Assembly: GCF_000150275.1 (NCBI RefSeq)
Contig: NW_002060943.1
Span: 2,225,907 to 2,289,906 of the forward strand
Length of the DNA: 64,000 nt
Direction of reading: 5' to 3'
DNA from: Trichoplax adhaerens
Lineage: Eukaryota > Placozoa > Uniplacotomia > Trichoplacea > Trichoplacidae
Each line of letters starts with the position of its first letter. Position 1 is the first letter of the stretch. Made by a program: the position numbers and the translations under genes. Shown here in pieces: positions 13,001-26,400 of the stretch. The notes beneath the pieces were generated by a model. That model saw only the letters and a program-made list of their open reading frames with translations. It was not told where the DNA came from and made no database searches.

Positions 13001-13020
13001 GGCAAGCCATGAAAACATGA
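7073..13020 (+). CDS. SLF1: SLF1-like BRCT/ankyrin protein, paralogue a (frameshifted near 3' end)
   Basis: Fourteen exons, phases consistent: 7073-7192, 8053-8131, 8780-9020, 9118-9295, 9816-10010, 10112-10288, 10403-10605, 10727-10819, 10916-11075, 11192-11497, 11646-11713, 11935-11969, 12193-12480, 12571-13020. BRCT1 spans exons 1-3 (LQFIGFTNTERK, TTHIICEQ, GIWILKKSFIEDSAK); BRCT2 follows in exons 3-4. The helical middle contains LRFIVQLLWTDYK and SLSLQKI as in human SLF1. Ankyrin repeats lie in exons 12-13 (GETRLHVACKRND, GWTPLHEACNHGH, GITPMHDAILNE). Human SLF1 binds RAD18 through its BRCTs and brings SMC5/6 to DNA lesions with SLF2. In exon 14 the A6 run at 12694-12699 shifts the frame; read literally, the protein stops at TGA 12756-12758 and loses about 85 residues that are still well conserved in the other frame. 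Exon 1 start is the first in-frame ATG. Confidence 0.88.
12694..12699 (+). other. frameshift site (A6 run) in last exon of SLF1-a
   Basis: Upstream, the frame entering from exon 13 reads LSPLDLSIDESVV. Downstream, the homologous text (RAESCELYLTAL, matching VQVESCELYLTSL in paralogue b) lies one frame over. One base fewer in this homopolymer would rejoin them. A real mutation, a sequencing error or an unseen tiny intron are all possible; I see no usable GT-AG pair at the break. Confidence 0.75.
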
Positions 13021-13931
13021 TGCTATAGTATTCACTTTTATATAAGATAAATTGGTTAATAATACAGAGATACAGCATATACTCGTACTTACGCAGAATC
13101 GTATATATAATAATATTTTCATACGACATTCGTATATATAATTTGATATATGTAGATGGGTAAAATGTAAAGATATTTCAGTAGGATTGTAATTTTTTAG
13201 AAGTTGTACGATAAATTCTGAAATTGATTATTGGAATAGATACGTGCAAATCAGTTTTATAGCTGCGTCAGTAATATAATGATATTTATTTTTAGTAATC
13301 CGTCATTAAATAAGTGCAGGGTCAATATAGTATTCCATATGTACTATCTCAGTAATGCATATTTGTATACATTGGTATACAAACAATGGAACATTATTCT
13401 TAATGTAATGTGAAGGAATGAGAACTATTTGTTTTTTAACTGTAATTCTATATACGAAATAAGACGATTATGATTCCTCCATAGCAATGCTAGTTATCGT
13501 CCTTGATTGAAGCTATTAACCGGGCTTCTATTATGCTCATCTTTTGTACAGCATGGCGAAAGTCATAATATTTTTAGCTCATGTTACGGCTAATTGTTAT
13601 AAATAAAGAATAATCTAAACTTCTAAAATGTTCAATTCATCTGAAGTAACAATTATTATTGTGATTGACTCTTCCCCATCGAAAGTAATAAATATGACTG
13701 ACAAAATATATTATAATTTATTCGGTTATTTTGGCCACAATTATTGAAAAGCGTTGTAGGTAGGTAGGCAACATTACTAAAATAATGTGTAATAATTTAC
13801 AGGTTGACGTATTTGATTCTCGGCCATAAGTCAAAGGCAAAGCAAGATACAAATGCTGCTGTAAACGGCAATGTACTAACATCGCTCTCTCAAAAAGCGC
13901 TGCGTTTGGGTACAATTAATCCTACATATTT
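13021..13931. other. intergenic between convergent SLF1-a and transporter A
   Basis: Contains both 3' UTRs. A 65-codon minus-strand frame at 13718-13915 has no recognisable domain. Nothing else stands out. Confidence 0.4.
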
Positions 13932-16900
13932 TTAGTTTACTCTTAATTTATTAAATACTCGTTTTCCATACTTGTAATCAATTTGTGCTGTTATCACGAC
14001 CGAGATTGTGATACAAGAACATAGCATGAGTATATGAAATTTAATCTTCCTTAATCGAGTAAATCTACTTTGCAGCTTACTATTAATTAGAATCAGCTCT
14101 CTAATACCAATTTCCGTACTGACATTTGAAATATTACTTTGCATATTTTATTTCGCAACATTTTGACCTCACACAGAATACTACACAACTTCATATCAGC
14201 CAGAATTACGACTTCCTATGTAGTTTTTTATAACACTTCGGCAATACCTTTGAAAAAATATTTGCACATACTGAATATGCTGATAAAATTAAAATACTTC
14301 AACTTTAAAGTATATTTATAGTAACGTTCCTGATTAGTAATGCACCTAAACACAATATATCTTCATAGGGCTTTATATATTAATAATCAATATAAAGAAT
14401 CTGTTAGGAATTTGTTACTGAATTCAAAAATTTAGACGGTCCTGAATTTTTCAGATAACGTTAAAAGGATCATAACTATTGCCTAGAAAAAAATAAAGTA
14501 GCATATTGAGAATACGTGTGCTGATAGACACTCCTTGTACATCGATTTTATGATTATTGTAAACGTAGTATTATTAAAAACTAATCAAGCTTACTCAGTG
14601 CACTTTAAATATACCTAATCATTTTATCGTTTATAACGAATAATCTACAGTGACATTTCTTATGATCAGATAATCATTAACATATCGCAAAAGACTATAA
14701 GTTTTAGGATGTTTATGCCTTCTTACATGCGCAATGCCTAGAAATCCTATTATCTAGATGAAAAAACGAAATGGATGATTATTTCAGTTATGTCACAGTT
14801 AGCAGAAACATTATTAGTTTAAGTTAAGATGAAATGATGTTGTTTACTGTCTTCTAAAGTTATATTTTGATGATATGCAAACTCAGTAACAGTGATAATT
14901 TCAGCTGTTGTTTAAAGAAGTCGATTCAATGTAATGTTATTCAAGAGCAAGTCTAAATATCTAGGTAACTAAATGGAACTAATAATACTAAACCTTACAT
15001 AATAGCTAAAATATAAACGAAGAGATTCGACATTGATTAAAATACCGAAGATATATAGAAGACTGAATTAAACTTAGAATCTTACACATGAACTTAAATT
15101 AAAATTAGCACTTGATCGTAATGCTATACTACCACCCACAGCCATACCGATGATTTGACTTTGATAAAAAATTTATTTGGTCCAAAGAGTTTATTAATAT
15201 GTAAAGAATTGGAATGATAGTTTTAAATAACTTATTTTATCGTTATTATTAACAGGGTGTTCTGTCAGTAAACAGTTAGGTATAGGAATAATCTTACCCA
15301 AGAGAAAAAGCACAAGTAAGTAATCCGGAAGATATCGAATATATGACAAACTTATCATCTGTACTGACGTATTCGCTATATTTTAATTATAAACAACACG
15401 AAAATTCATAGTTGAAAGAGAATAAATAAAATCAATTGATTCAATGGTTACCGTGCGACTAAGACTTCTACCATATCAGGATAAGTGGCAACAAGAGAGG
15501 AAGCTGCTCCAAGGCCCAAAAATGCTAAGGATGTTACCGTCATTACTAGTGATCTTAGTTTGTAGAAGATAAAAAAGATATTAGTAAGTAGTAAATCATG
15601 ACACTGGATTACATGCTAGATAATTAATATAAATTCCAAATAACTCAATTAATACTATTAGGATAAAAATAAATTTTGTATATCGATATTGTTATACAAT
15701 GTGATAGGATCTTACTGATGCATTTTCAGATATGGAGCAGGCCCTAAGAATTGATATGCAATTCCGCAGATAATCATTCCACAAATATTTATCCATCGAT
15801 ACTTTCCCTATATTAAGGAAATAAGAGTCAATTTATTAATATGAGATAGCTTTCATAGAACTACTTTTAGGTAACTTAATAAAAAAATAGATAAATTTTC
15901 AATCAATAACTACGCTATTTTTATGTTCTTGTAGCAGAAAAAATGTCTTGTTATACATGAAACAAATCGCCTCCATCTCACTTAATACTAAATATCACCG
16001 GTAATGAAAATCGACCGTAAAGTGAATCATTTTTTCAAACCTACCATTTTATCAGTAACATAACCTACAATAATGGTAAACATCATGTATGTTAACGGAA
16101 ATGCTCCAAATACTGCACCAATCTCAGATTCCGATAGATGGAACTGTTGCATAAATTTGTTAATCATACATCAACCGATAAGTATATACTGATAAGTATT
16201 TTAATCATATTTTACATGTGTATCTAGTTAACCAAACGTATGAAGAATTAACAGATGTAGTCTGTAAACGAAAATTGGGAATAGGAAATCGACTAACCGG
16301 TTTAAGATGAAATGCTATACTTGGTTCGAGATAGCCTATATAAGTATTTATCAGAGTCATGGCTATATCTATATGGAAATAGATTAAGTTGTCAAAAGCA
16401 TCATAAAACGCACATTTTTGAAAGCCCATAATTACAATATACAGATAGGGGCGTGCGAATGATAGTTTAACTTCATTTATAGACTGAACTAGTCCTATAC
16501 CTCATTCGGATATATTATCATTTATAGTTGAATCAACAAAGTCAGTTTATTGGTCAACTTTATGAGTATGAATAAAATCAAACTGCCACCCTCACGATGT
16601 TTATAAAATGTAAATATCTAACCATATGAAGTATCTAAATACCGTATGTAGAGAAGATACAGTGATAAACTACAGGTGCTATGAGAGCAATACTTAATAA
16701 AGTATGGATTGTGATATATTAAAGTTTAATTGCAAGTAGTAGCAATACTTCTACATATTTTAATAAAGTAGGAATTAATAAGAGTCTAAAAACGCTTCTT
16801 ATTTAGCTCTGTCCACAACACAAATCTCAGTTAGAAGTTGAGATAAATTCAGCAACTTAGCTATGAACAGTAGATCTATAGCAATCCAGTACAATTTAGA

Positions 16901-19900
16901 ATTGCTAGTTAAGTAGAACTGACAGATTATAGCTTAAATCAAAAGAAATTTAAAACATTTAACTTCTTACATAAGACCATGACACGTGGTATTGTTAAAA
17001 TTTCCATAGTAGTTCGGAATGATTGAGCTTGTCCGAAGCCTAGAGCTGTAATAAATTTATCAATTCTTTAATATAAATTGAGTGAAGTATGAATATCTAC
17101 TTAACAGTAATTAATACTCTACTTTATGATGAATTAGCTAGTAAATTCAAATAATACATTGTTAATCGATACAAAATAGTTACTTAGTATTCAGTAGGGT
17201 ATACTGATGAATGTAGTGAAGATTAATTCATGTAATACATTTTGTATCATCTGAAAAGTTAAACTGCACCATTACGATTACAAATAAGCTGTAATTGCGT
17301 ATAATACTTACGATAAATAGACGGGAATTTAATGACAGCGAAGCTAATTATTATAAGTAGAATTCCTATAGCTAGAAATGGGGCTTTGAAACCTCTATAC
17401 TATAATATCCATAATTAAGAGTGATATATATCATCACCATTAGTAAAAGTTCCTGTATGGGTAGATAGAACATTAGTAAACCCTAGCATAATACTGTATC
17501 TAAAATTATGTTTATTTATGCCGTATAGTATTTTCAAGCATATTATTAGGCACACGCTATTCAAGATATTATTTTAAGCTTTGTAAATATCGATTATAGG
17601 TGTATATATTGCAACTATTTTGATTTCATTCCTGGCGAGGCCATAATAAATACGAATACATGTATTTTCCTGAATATTAATACCATAGTAATTCAATGAA
17701 GATACTGTACTTGAAGTTGTAACCATGCAATATAAGTAAAAATATTTATTCAGAATTGTTATTTCGTAACTCATTAATAGTTCCTACTACTCTAAACTTA
17801 CTTAATAAACTCGTAGTCTACTTGAATCTAAGATATGCAAAATATAAAAGGTAACTTTACCTGATAGAGTACACCACCTATAATGGGACCAAGTATCATA
17901 CCTAAGCTTAATGAAAATTCTGATAAGCCCTAAAGTAACATTATAATTACCGTGGAAGTTATTCAAATCTTTAATTAAGTGATATTGTTATATTAATGGA
18001 TCGATTAAGACTATTAATTGTAATTACTTGATGAATCTATGATACAGTATTAGCCAATTAGAAATACAATTAAAATGAAGCCTTTTAAGGAATATTATTT
18101 CCCATACTTACGACTGAAGATGCAATAGCATTTTTCTGTATTGAAATTATAAAGACAACGCCGGCAGTTAAATAAAAAGCTGCGCCAACACCTTGTAATG
18201 CTCTAGTTATGATGCAAAATATGACAAAGATATTTCGATCGATGATTTGATCTAGCATTCTAAATTAATAAAGGATGTAAAACACAATCTTTACCAATAT
18301 TATTCCAGCTTTGTAGAATTTATATTGAGAATTGTAACATTAAATTGATTAATTTGTTGGTAATGATTTTAATTACATAAATACATGGATGCAGTAAATG
18401 ATTATCAGTCATTTTATGGGCACTACTATTATATAGAATAAGTTTGGTCCCATCGTCAATTACGAACCATTTGGGTAAAATAAGGTTATCAGATTACGAT
18501 TATGTTATTACTGAAAGATTATTAGCCTATTGCATGCTGCTATAGTATAGCTATTATTTAGTGTATTTGTGCATATTATGAATATACTTTACCCAAATAT
18601 GATTAGGCTTCCACCATCCAAGACCAAACCAATCCAAATAGCCGTTTTAATACCGATTCGAGGTAACTAAAATCCGTTATAGAAGTTATAGATTCAGTAT
18701 TATAACTAGTAGCAACTTTAGTTGTCATCTAAGACATTCTAATAGCTCTGTCGACAAGTACTGTGTTCTGCAATGATAACAGTTGTCGGTGAATGTAATG
18801 CTAAATAGGAAGTAGATACGGTAAGAATTGATGGTGGATATTAATACTAAATCAGGAAGTATTTTGAATGTGACAATAGCTTAAGCGGGGATATTAATAT
18901 TCAAAATAATCTGTAAAATTGCTTGATTGATTAATTAAAAGTAATGAAGAATTAATATTGTAATTGATGGATGATAAATTAGAAATTATTGTTGTTAACT
19001 TATCTGAATATGCTAAATGGTAAAATGTGATACTCAAAGCTATATTAATGGCATTTAGAAATTTATGCCTAGATTGACTCATGCAGTGAATAATATTAAT
19101 AGTTACTTGCTATAGATTAATAATAGCTTCTTGAACATACTAAGAGGCAAAATCCGAAACTAAATAATTATAGTTAAATCAAAATCTTGAACCCTTACCG
19201 TATCAGATCGATTAGTAACGTACTTATAAGATAGTATAATTATACCCATTAATATTAATTATGTTACTATCTATGTAATAAACTAACTCATATACTACGG
19301 TAAATAATACATTTAATACTAACAAAAATTAATAATATATTTTATAAATTCTAGTCGCTGAAGTACGATAGTGGCTGAATATAATATTATTTAACTATAT
19401 AACTTACAAGAATGCCTACAATGATCGATAAGAAAAACTTCGTAAAAGGATACATAGCAAAGATAATGCTTATTTCATATGGATGAACACCTTTATTTTT
19501 AGCCTATTTATAAACAATAATGAAAGTAGAATACAATAAGTAAGTTAAAGAGCCGACGCCTTGACTCTTAAATTGCTCTTGGACTAGTTCAGAGAATAAT
19601 AGCTTCATTCGGTAGATAACTACTTTACTAGCTGATTATTGCAAACACTATGTATCCGTATTTATGTGGAACAATTGTAACAATATTTACAACTGAAATA
19701 GAAGGAATTGATTAGTTGAACATTAAAACGGAGAAGATCAATATCAATCAAGATGGATGATACCTAGTTTAGGACGAACGTCACCTTATACCGGTTTAAC
19801 ATACATTAACTACGTATTTATTGTAAAATAACTGTAACAGAATATTTGCAACTGAAATAGAGGGAATTGATTAATGTAACTTTAAAACGGAGAAGATCAA

Positions 19901-20675
19901 TTGCAGTCATGTTGCATTATATCTGATTTAGGGCGATAGTCTCTCTTATACTGTGTTAATATATATCTATTCGTATGTCTATGCAAAATGATAAACTACC
20001 GAAGTATTTACAGTTTAAATAAGCCAAGCCTCAAATCGATGCTTCAATACTCTACTTTTGGCATTCGATTAATGAAATGAAAAGTTCTAAACCTGATTAA
20101 AGGATCAATTGATTTTCACCTTTCTGAAAATTATTTACATTTTCAACATATTTTATATCGGCAATTGCAAGTAATTATTAATTATGCATTAAGAGAAGTA
20201 GTAGATTTGAGGCATTCTGCATCGGTAATAGTAAGTAATTATATGAATACATAATTATATAGTACTTATTATACGTTAAAGGAAGAAATAGACAATATTT
20301 AGTTAGGTTCCATTACAAAGAATGAATCAAGTAGAAAATAGAATAGGCTATAAACTATCGTTTTAATCCTTGATTATTTGCCATGTTATCATTAGACTAT
20401 CTATTTTGATACCTTTAAAGGAAATAATCATTCGATAAACATCTATTTCAACTTACCAATACAGAGAAAAAAGGCGTTAATATAACGTAAGCCATTCCAA
20501 TAGCTATGTTAGTGAAATATAATATGATTAACAAAATTGCTTTTTTTAATCGTGATAACTCTTTTTCATCCTCACTGTCCATATCGTCATCATGGTCAGC
20601 AATGCGGCCTTCTTCCTTACTATTTTTGTATTGCTGACAGTTTAGCTCCGAAAGAATAACTGTCTCCCCTTTCAT
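13932..20675 (-). CDS. SLC18B1-like MFS transporter A
   Basis: Thirteen well-supported exons: 20457-20675, 19408-19503, 18593-18666, 18112-18259, 17861-17929, 17312-17399, 16971-17045, 16298-16368, 16045-16143, 15716-15807, 15452-15553, 15298-15375, 15086-15158 (428 codons). A final exon carrying TM12 is proposed at 13932-14075 (hydrophobic FHILMLCSCITISVVITA, then a basic tail) but its acceptor is weak, so the 3' end is uncertain. The N-terminus has an acidic cluster (DHDDDMDSEDE) before TM1. Family hallmarks: LGMILGPIIGGVLYQ in TM5, GYLEPSIAFHL in TM7, GYVTDKMGKYRW in the loop before TM9. SLC18B1 is a proton-coupled vesicular polyamine exporter in vertebrates; the substrate here is only inferred. 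It lies tandem and downstream of transporter B with the same exon plan. Intron 1 holds a duplicated 150-bp segment. Confidence 0.85.
19650..19965. repeat. two direct repeats of about 150 bp in intron 1 of transporter A
   Basis: Copies at about 19650-19800 and 19812-19960 share CAACTGAAATAGA, GGAATTGATTA and AAAACGGAGAAGATCAAT in the same order. Both lie wholly inside intron 1 (19504-20456). Confidence 0.8.
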
Positions 20676-23499
20676 TTCTATAGCTACAATGAAATCATAA
20701 AGATTTTATCGTAGTTACGAAAGGCTAAGATAGAAGTTAAGAGGCAGAAAATAGCGATAACTTCTTGTTTTCTCGAGTAACTTATATAAGAAATCGTTTA
20801 TTCTATCGTAGGTAATTTACAATCTCATGACCATAATACTAATCCAATATATCGTGAAGGGCAATATAATCAATCACCTGTAAAAAAATGTCTACTATTT
20901 CCAGTACATAAAAATTGAATCCTTTACTCTAACGCAATCTAAGTACAAAATAGGTTGATGTCACTATTAGTTAAAAACAGTAAAATGATATTGAATTCTT
21001 ACAGACGCATCTACTAGAATCAATAAAGATGAATCATTATGAAACCGTATTCACGCTGAGTGATGACTACGCTTGTACTTATAAATGTAAATAAATCATT
21101 TGACTAGGCTTAGTTAAGATCACATTCTTATCCTTTATTTAATCTATGCCTAACGTGGAATTCCCTAAAGGCCATATCATGAATTAACACTAGCTCGTTA
21201 GAGAATGGCGGAAATGGTCTACTACTCTTCTCTTCATGAAACAGAATTACACGTCAATTCATAAGGGAAAGGATCCATACTATCAGATAATGATGTCATC
21301 TATACGTATAATCTTAATCAATTTTAAGTAATATTATGGTAATAGACAAATAGTAACATTCGCAAGGGCTAAAGTATATAGAAATTAGGATTAAGTTAGT
21401 TAGTATAATTTTAGACCATTATAAGCTAGAATTTATTCGGATAACTACCGTAGTAATTCATCTATTTATAGGCTATTGTAAACTATCATAATAGGCCTTT
21501 ATTATTGATATAACGTGAGTATAAGCTAATACGAGATTAGATCGGTGTATTACTATCATTAATTTAGTACAATATTATACTAATCTAACTCGGAAAATCT
21601 ACCAGTCATTGATTACTAATTGATGGACTTGTTTGCTTATTCAAATAGATTTATTCCAAGACTTTTAAACTCATCAATAAAGGCGGATATTAGTTAATAT
21701 ATAGCTAAATCAATCAATTTCAAGAATAAAGTTGTCTTGAATTTAATTTGATATTATGGAAGCGTTCAGAGCTTGATTTAATAACTATCGATGACACCTA
21801 ATGGCACTCTATATTTAGAATAGACTCACTCGTTAAAGAGTTGTTAAGAAGGTATTAACACCTAGACATGAACATTTATACTGCGTCGATATGATTGTGT
21901 GCTAGTGACTACTATTGAATGTCAGTGACGTCAATATTAAATAATTTTAATTGAGAAATTAGGCAATCGATTCAAGGTAAGTCAATCCAATATAATTATT
22001 TATTTTTTAGCTGTCTATATTGGTTTTACAAAGATCGGGAAACTACTTCTTTCTGATTTATGATCACTAAGTCTATGTGCAGTTGATTGTAGAATTACGT
22101 AGTTACACTGTTAGGCTATGCTGCCTACAATTTAACTACTGAATATAATTAGTAATTTCGTAGCACGACGAAGGAGAAATACCAAAAATAAAGCTTACCT
22201 AATATGCACATTGCACAATACGTAACAACTTTTATTGCTACTATTGATCACCACCATTTTAGTAAGATTGCATATCACAGCATTATTTGTTACTCCAAAG
22301 CCTCTCTATACGAAATTTTTAATTTCTGTATTATATGCAAAAATGCATAAATTATTATCAGCCTCACCAATTCTAGAGCATCCTACATAATACCACCAAT
22401 TTTATATACAGAATGATCACCTAATTAGGTTATCAGATCACACTACAATATCAGTTTTGTAGTATATACGAGTATACAGTGACAAAGATGATAGCCACAT
22501 ACAGAAAATAAGGATAAAATTAAAAAAAGCACGCCTAATAGAACTCGATGGTTTAGAATGTTTTATGAGCTGGAATTCATCTCAATAATCGTTAGCTGAT
22601 AGATTGATTAGCAGTTACAGATTATAATACAATAAGAGATAAATAACCCTTCAGAAGATGCAGCAGAGTTCAAGTAATCCAATCGATATCTATGAACTTT
22701 TTCAACCATAACGCAAATGCGGATTATTTATACTTGCTATCTTAATACAATCTATGCGTTGGATCAGGTAAAATTGATTCTTTTTATGCATCGAAGTGAT
22801 ATCATGTAGATTTATGGGATATTTTAAGATTCATTGCTATTTGCGCAGTCAATGGCAGTCAAAATGATCATAACTATAGCCTAGATAGAAAGAAATCGTA
22901 ATGAAATAGTCAAGCCAAGTAGGTATCAATGTATTTCGCATAGAAATGACTTTTAACAAATCAACTTGACCAAAGCTTATGTGCATATTTTTTTTGCCAA
23001 ATATATATATGTTACGGCTAAAGCCCGAAATAAGAGTGCATTTACTTTAAGTAAAATTAATTGCTACAGGGAAAGGAAACAAATCTCGTTTAGTTCTTTT
23101 CAGGTATGCAATACAATTAAACACTTCCATACTGCAATGAAATGGTAAAATACGACGAACATTGTACTTAAAGGCACTTACATGGCCGTCTAAAGCTTGA
23201 AATTCAAAAGATTTTACTCTTAGTTCGGGTTTTAGTCGTAGAGTATATATATATATATGTAGCTATCGTACTAATATTGTACTAATGTAGTGTATGCTAT
23301 ATTCTAGATTTGAATATTTATATAAATTACCTGTCCTAAGGCTAAGAAACCTAAGACCTATATAGATTAAGAGATCAATTCAATTAGAATAATTATCTTT
23401 ATTCATGATCGTAAATCAATCGATAAATTAAATTAATACAAAATTAAATTGATCACTCTCATTATCCTTAAGTGTCTGTATGTATACGAATGTAAATTT
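20676..23499. other. intergenic between transporters A and B
   Basis: About 2.8 kb between the start codon of A and the proposed stop of B, both on the minus strand, so it contains the promoter of A and the 3' UTR of B. AT-rich, with a short (TA)n near 23246-23257. A plus-strand 60-codon frame at 22966-23148 is not recognisable. Confidence 0.4.
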
Positions 23500-26400
23500 C
23501 TAGATATGGCTAACTATTATGTTCTGCTTCACATATTCGTCTAAGAAAAAAGTTATAGGCAATAAATATTGATAAATTCTAAGACAAAAATAAAGATTGA
23601 AAGTTAAGCCTTGGATCAGATTTTTGTTCGTTAGTTTCAACGATTTAGTTGATCGTTGAATATAGTACTTGGGAGTGCGGAAACTTTTAAATTCAATTTA
23701 AACCTGAAACAGGCTGCTTTTTGAGGCGAGTAACAATTATCTTATGATTTATTACGCTTTCTTACCGATGAAGTCCAGTTAAAAGCTGCATCTGATTTTA
23801 ATGCCAAGGCACCACCAATAAGTAGACCCAGGATTTGACTTGATATACGATAGTAAATATAAGGATTTAAGTTTTTAATTTTGATGAAATCTCAATAGCC
23901 TATCTATGAATATTATGTATATGTAGTTATTCGTGTAACTTTCTTAATATACAGGTGAAAGACGTAGAAGTTTTGATGAAGTTTGTCTTTTTAAATAACG
24001 AGTAAATTATTTACCCCAGTGCAAGACCAGAATTAGCTAATCCAGATGTTAAAGAAAATACCATAAATTTATTTTCATGATTGATCCATTTTTTTTTTCT
24101 AATGTAAGATTAAATTATTACTCAAGAGAAAGTACGGACATCCTAGCAATATTTTAATCGATTTTAATATCTAACCGTGAAGTTAGAATTTCTGCCATAT
24201 CTGGATAACTAGAGACTACTGAAAGAGCGATTGCAAGGCCAATAAATATAAATACGATCACGATTTTTGTAAGGGATCTATCGTAAGAAAACGTAAGCTA
24301 TTAGCAATTTGCGTTTAATATTATAGCTTAATAGGTTTGCGGTAGTAATGAATAAATTGTTAAAATGATGCAATTGATAAGATATAGATGGCAAACTCGA
24401 AAAACGATCTTACTGATGCATTTTCAAGTATGGAGCTGGTCCTACAAATTGGAATGATACAGCAAGAATTATAAATGCGTAAATATTGATCCATCGAAAT
24501 TTTCCCTAAATTGCGTAGTAATAAAATATTAAAAATAAGAAAAATATCCTGTTGATAGGTATTTTATGACTCGGTTAAGTAGTTTGTGATTACCATTACA
24601 ATATTTTAAGAAAATTAAATAATTATTAAAAAATTTACTATTTTTTAGCCTATATTAAAGGAGAATGCTATTGAAAATGCGTTCTATAATAGAATGTAAT
24701 CATTTTATCCACGTTATCATGGTACAAACAATAGATGCAAGAGTAGATCGAAATGAAGACTTGTTAGCTGAACTTACCGTTTTATCGACAATAATGCCAG
24801 CAACAGCGCAAAATATCATGTAAGATAACGATTGGATACCATATAATCCACCAATTGCAGATGATGATAGATGGAACTGTCAAGCGTTGTTAATAGTCAT
24901 TAAATTGAATTGATAAATCCACGTATAACATCAAAATATGAGCAGATGAAGAGTAAACTAGAAAGTTATCTCAATGTAAAAAAACTAGATATAGAATTTT
25001 AATAATTATATAGTATAGTCTGAATTACAGATAAATGATTCTATCGCTATCCAAAAGTAAGAAAACGCTAAATTCTATCAACCTGTCTGAGATGAATTGC
25101 TATAGTTGGATCCAAAAAGGTTACACAAATTGTTTGCAAGATGATCGTAACGTCTATAAAACCATATCGGAATTAATTATTAATCACATTGTTCAGAATT
25201 ATTGTAGCAGTGATATCAGCTAATTACAACAGTAACATGTTTCGAAAGTGTGATGGTAATATAAACTCCAGCTCTATGTGACATAGAATAGTCGGCTATA
25301 CTTAATTAATTAATTGCAGATGATGGTTGGTATGATGAACAGTATGTTTTTACTATTCCTATTAGTATAGTCGCAAAGTGATAATGAATTGAGGCTATAC
25401 TGATGTAATTGGTTATGGATCATTCTACTTAGTCATAGAACTTATCCAATGTGAATTATCTATAACAGAATAACAAGAATTAAGAAAATAGTTCAGAAGT
25501 GGATATTAAAATCACTAAATACTACACATGGTTATACCATCTTCGAATAATAACTCTTGTTAAACCTTTATATATTAGTTATAAAATTGAATTTTGACTC
25601 TAACCAATATCAAAGATTATATATTAATACAATTAATTATTGGTACGAATTTGCTTAAATTATTAATTATCTGAAATCTTCCGTATCGTATTAATAGTTA
25701 TTACTTGATTGATGCAGTTCTTACATAATATTACTACGCGTGGCATGGTTAAAACTTTAAGGAAAGTTTTTAGTGGTGGCGATGCTCTAATATCTGTTAA
25801 AAAATGGAGAGGCCTTAAAATTTTTGTAATTGATTATTATTAATTATCAAGTAGTTAGAAAATTACAGATTACAATTAACCAAATAGCGTAGTAAGAGTG
25901 ACCGCTATAATTTACTAGATAGTTGTTTTTAGATATACAGTAATTACTAAATACTACATTAACGTTAAATTTTCTGGTGTGATCACAATTTACTATATCT
26001 CACTTAATCCTTCTGTATATTGTTTCTACATTAGAAATGGAATGGAAACTTACCATGGATACGAGGAAATTTAATGACCAAAAAACTATTGATGACTAGT
26101 AAACATCCCAAAGCCAGGAAAGGGGCTTTAAAACCTCCATACTATAACAAGAATGATCGATTTTGAGAATCGAGCAGCAGTTGATTAAATAAAAAAAATT
26201 GGGGACAAATCTTATCGAAATAAAAATATTTCCAGAAAAAAAACGGAGGAATGCCACAACTGTCGTGATTGGGCTCTGATACTCTTTTAATCTTAAAGCA
26301 TATTTTAGTTTTTGGCTTTTGTATAAAATCTTAAACTCTTTCACCGTTATACAGCTTATAAGGGTATTTGTATCATGATAGCTAGTTTAGCCTGATAACC

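Noticed and set aside
25035-25223. 62-codon plus-strand frame
   Set aside because: Antisense to exon 8 of transporter B, which encodes the conserved FLDPTIAIHL.
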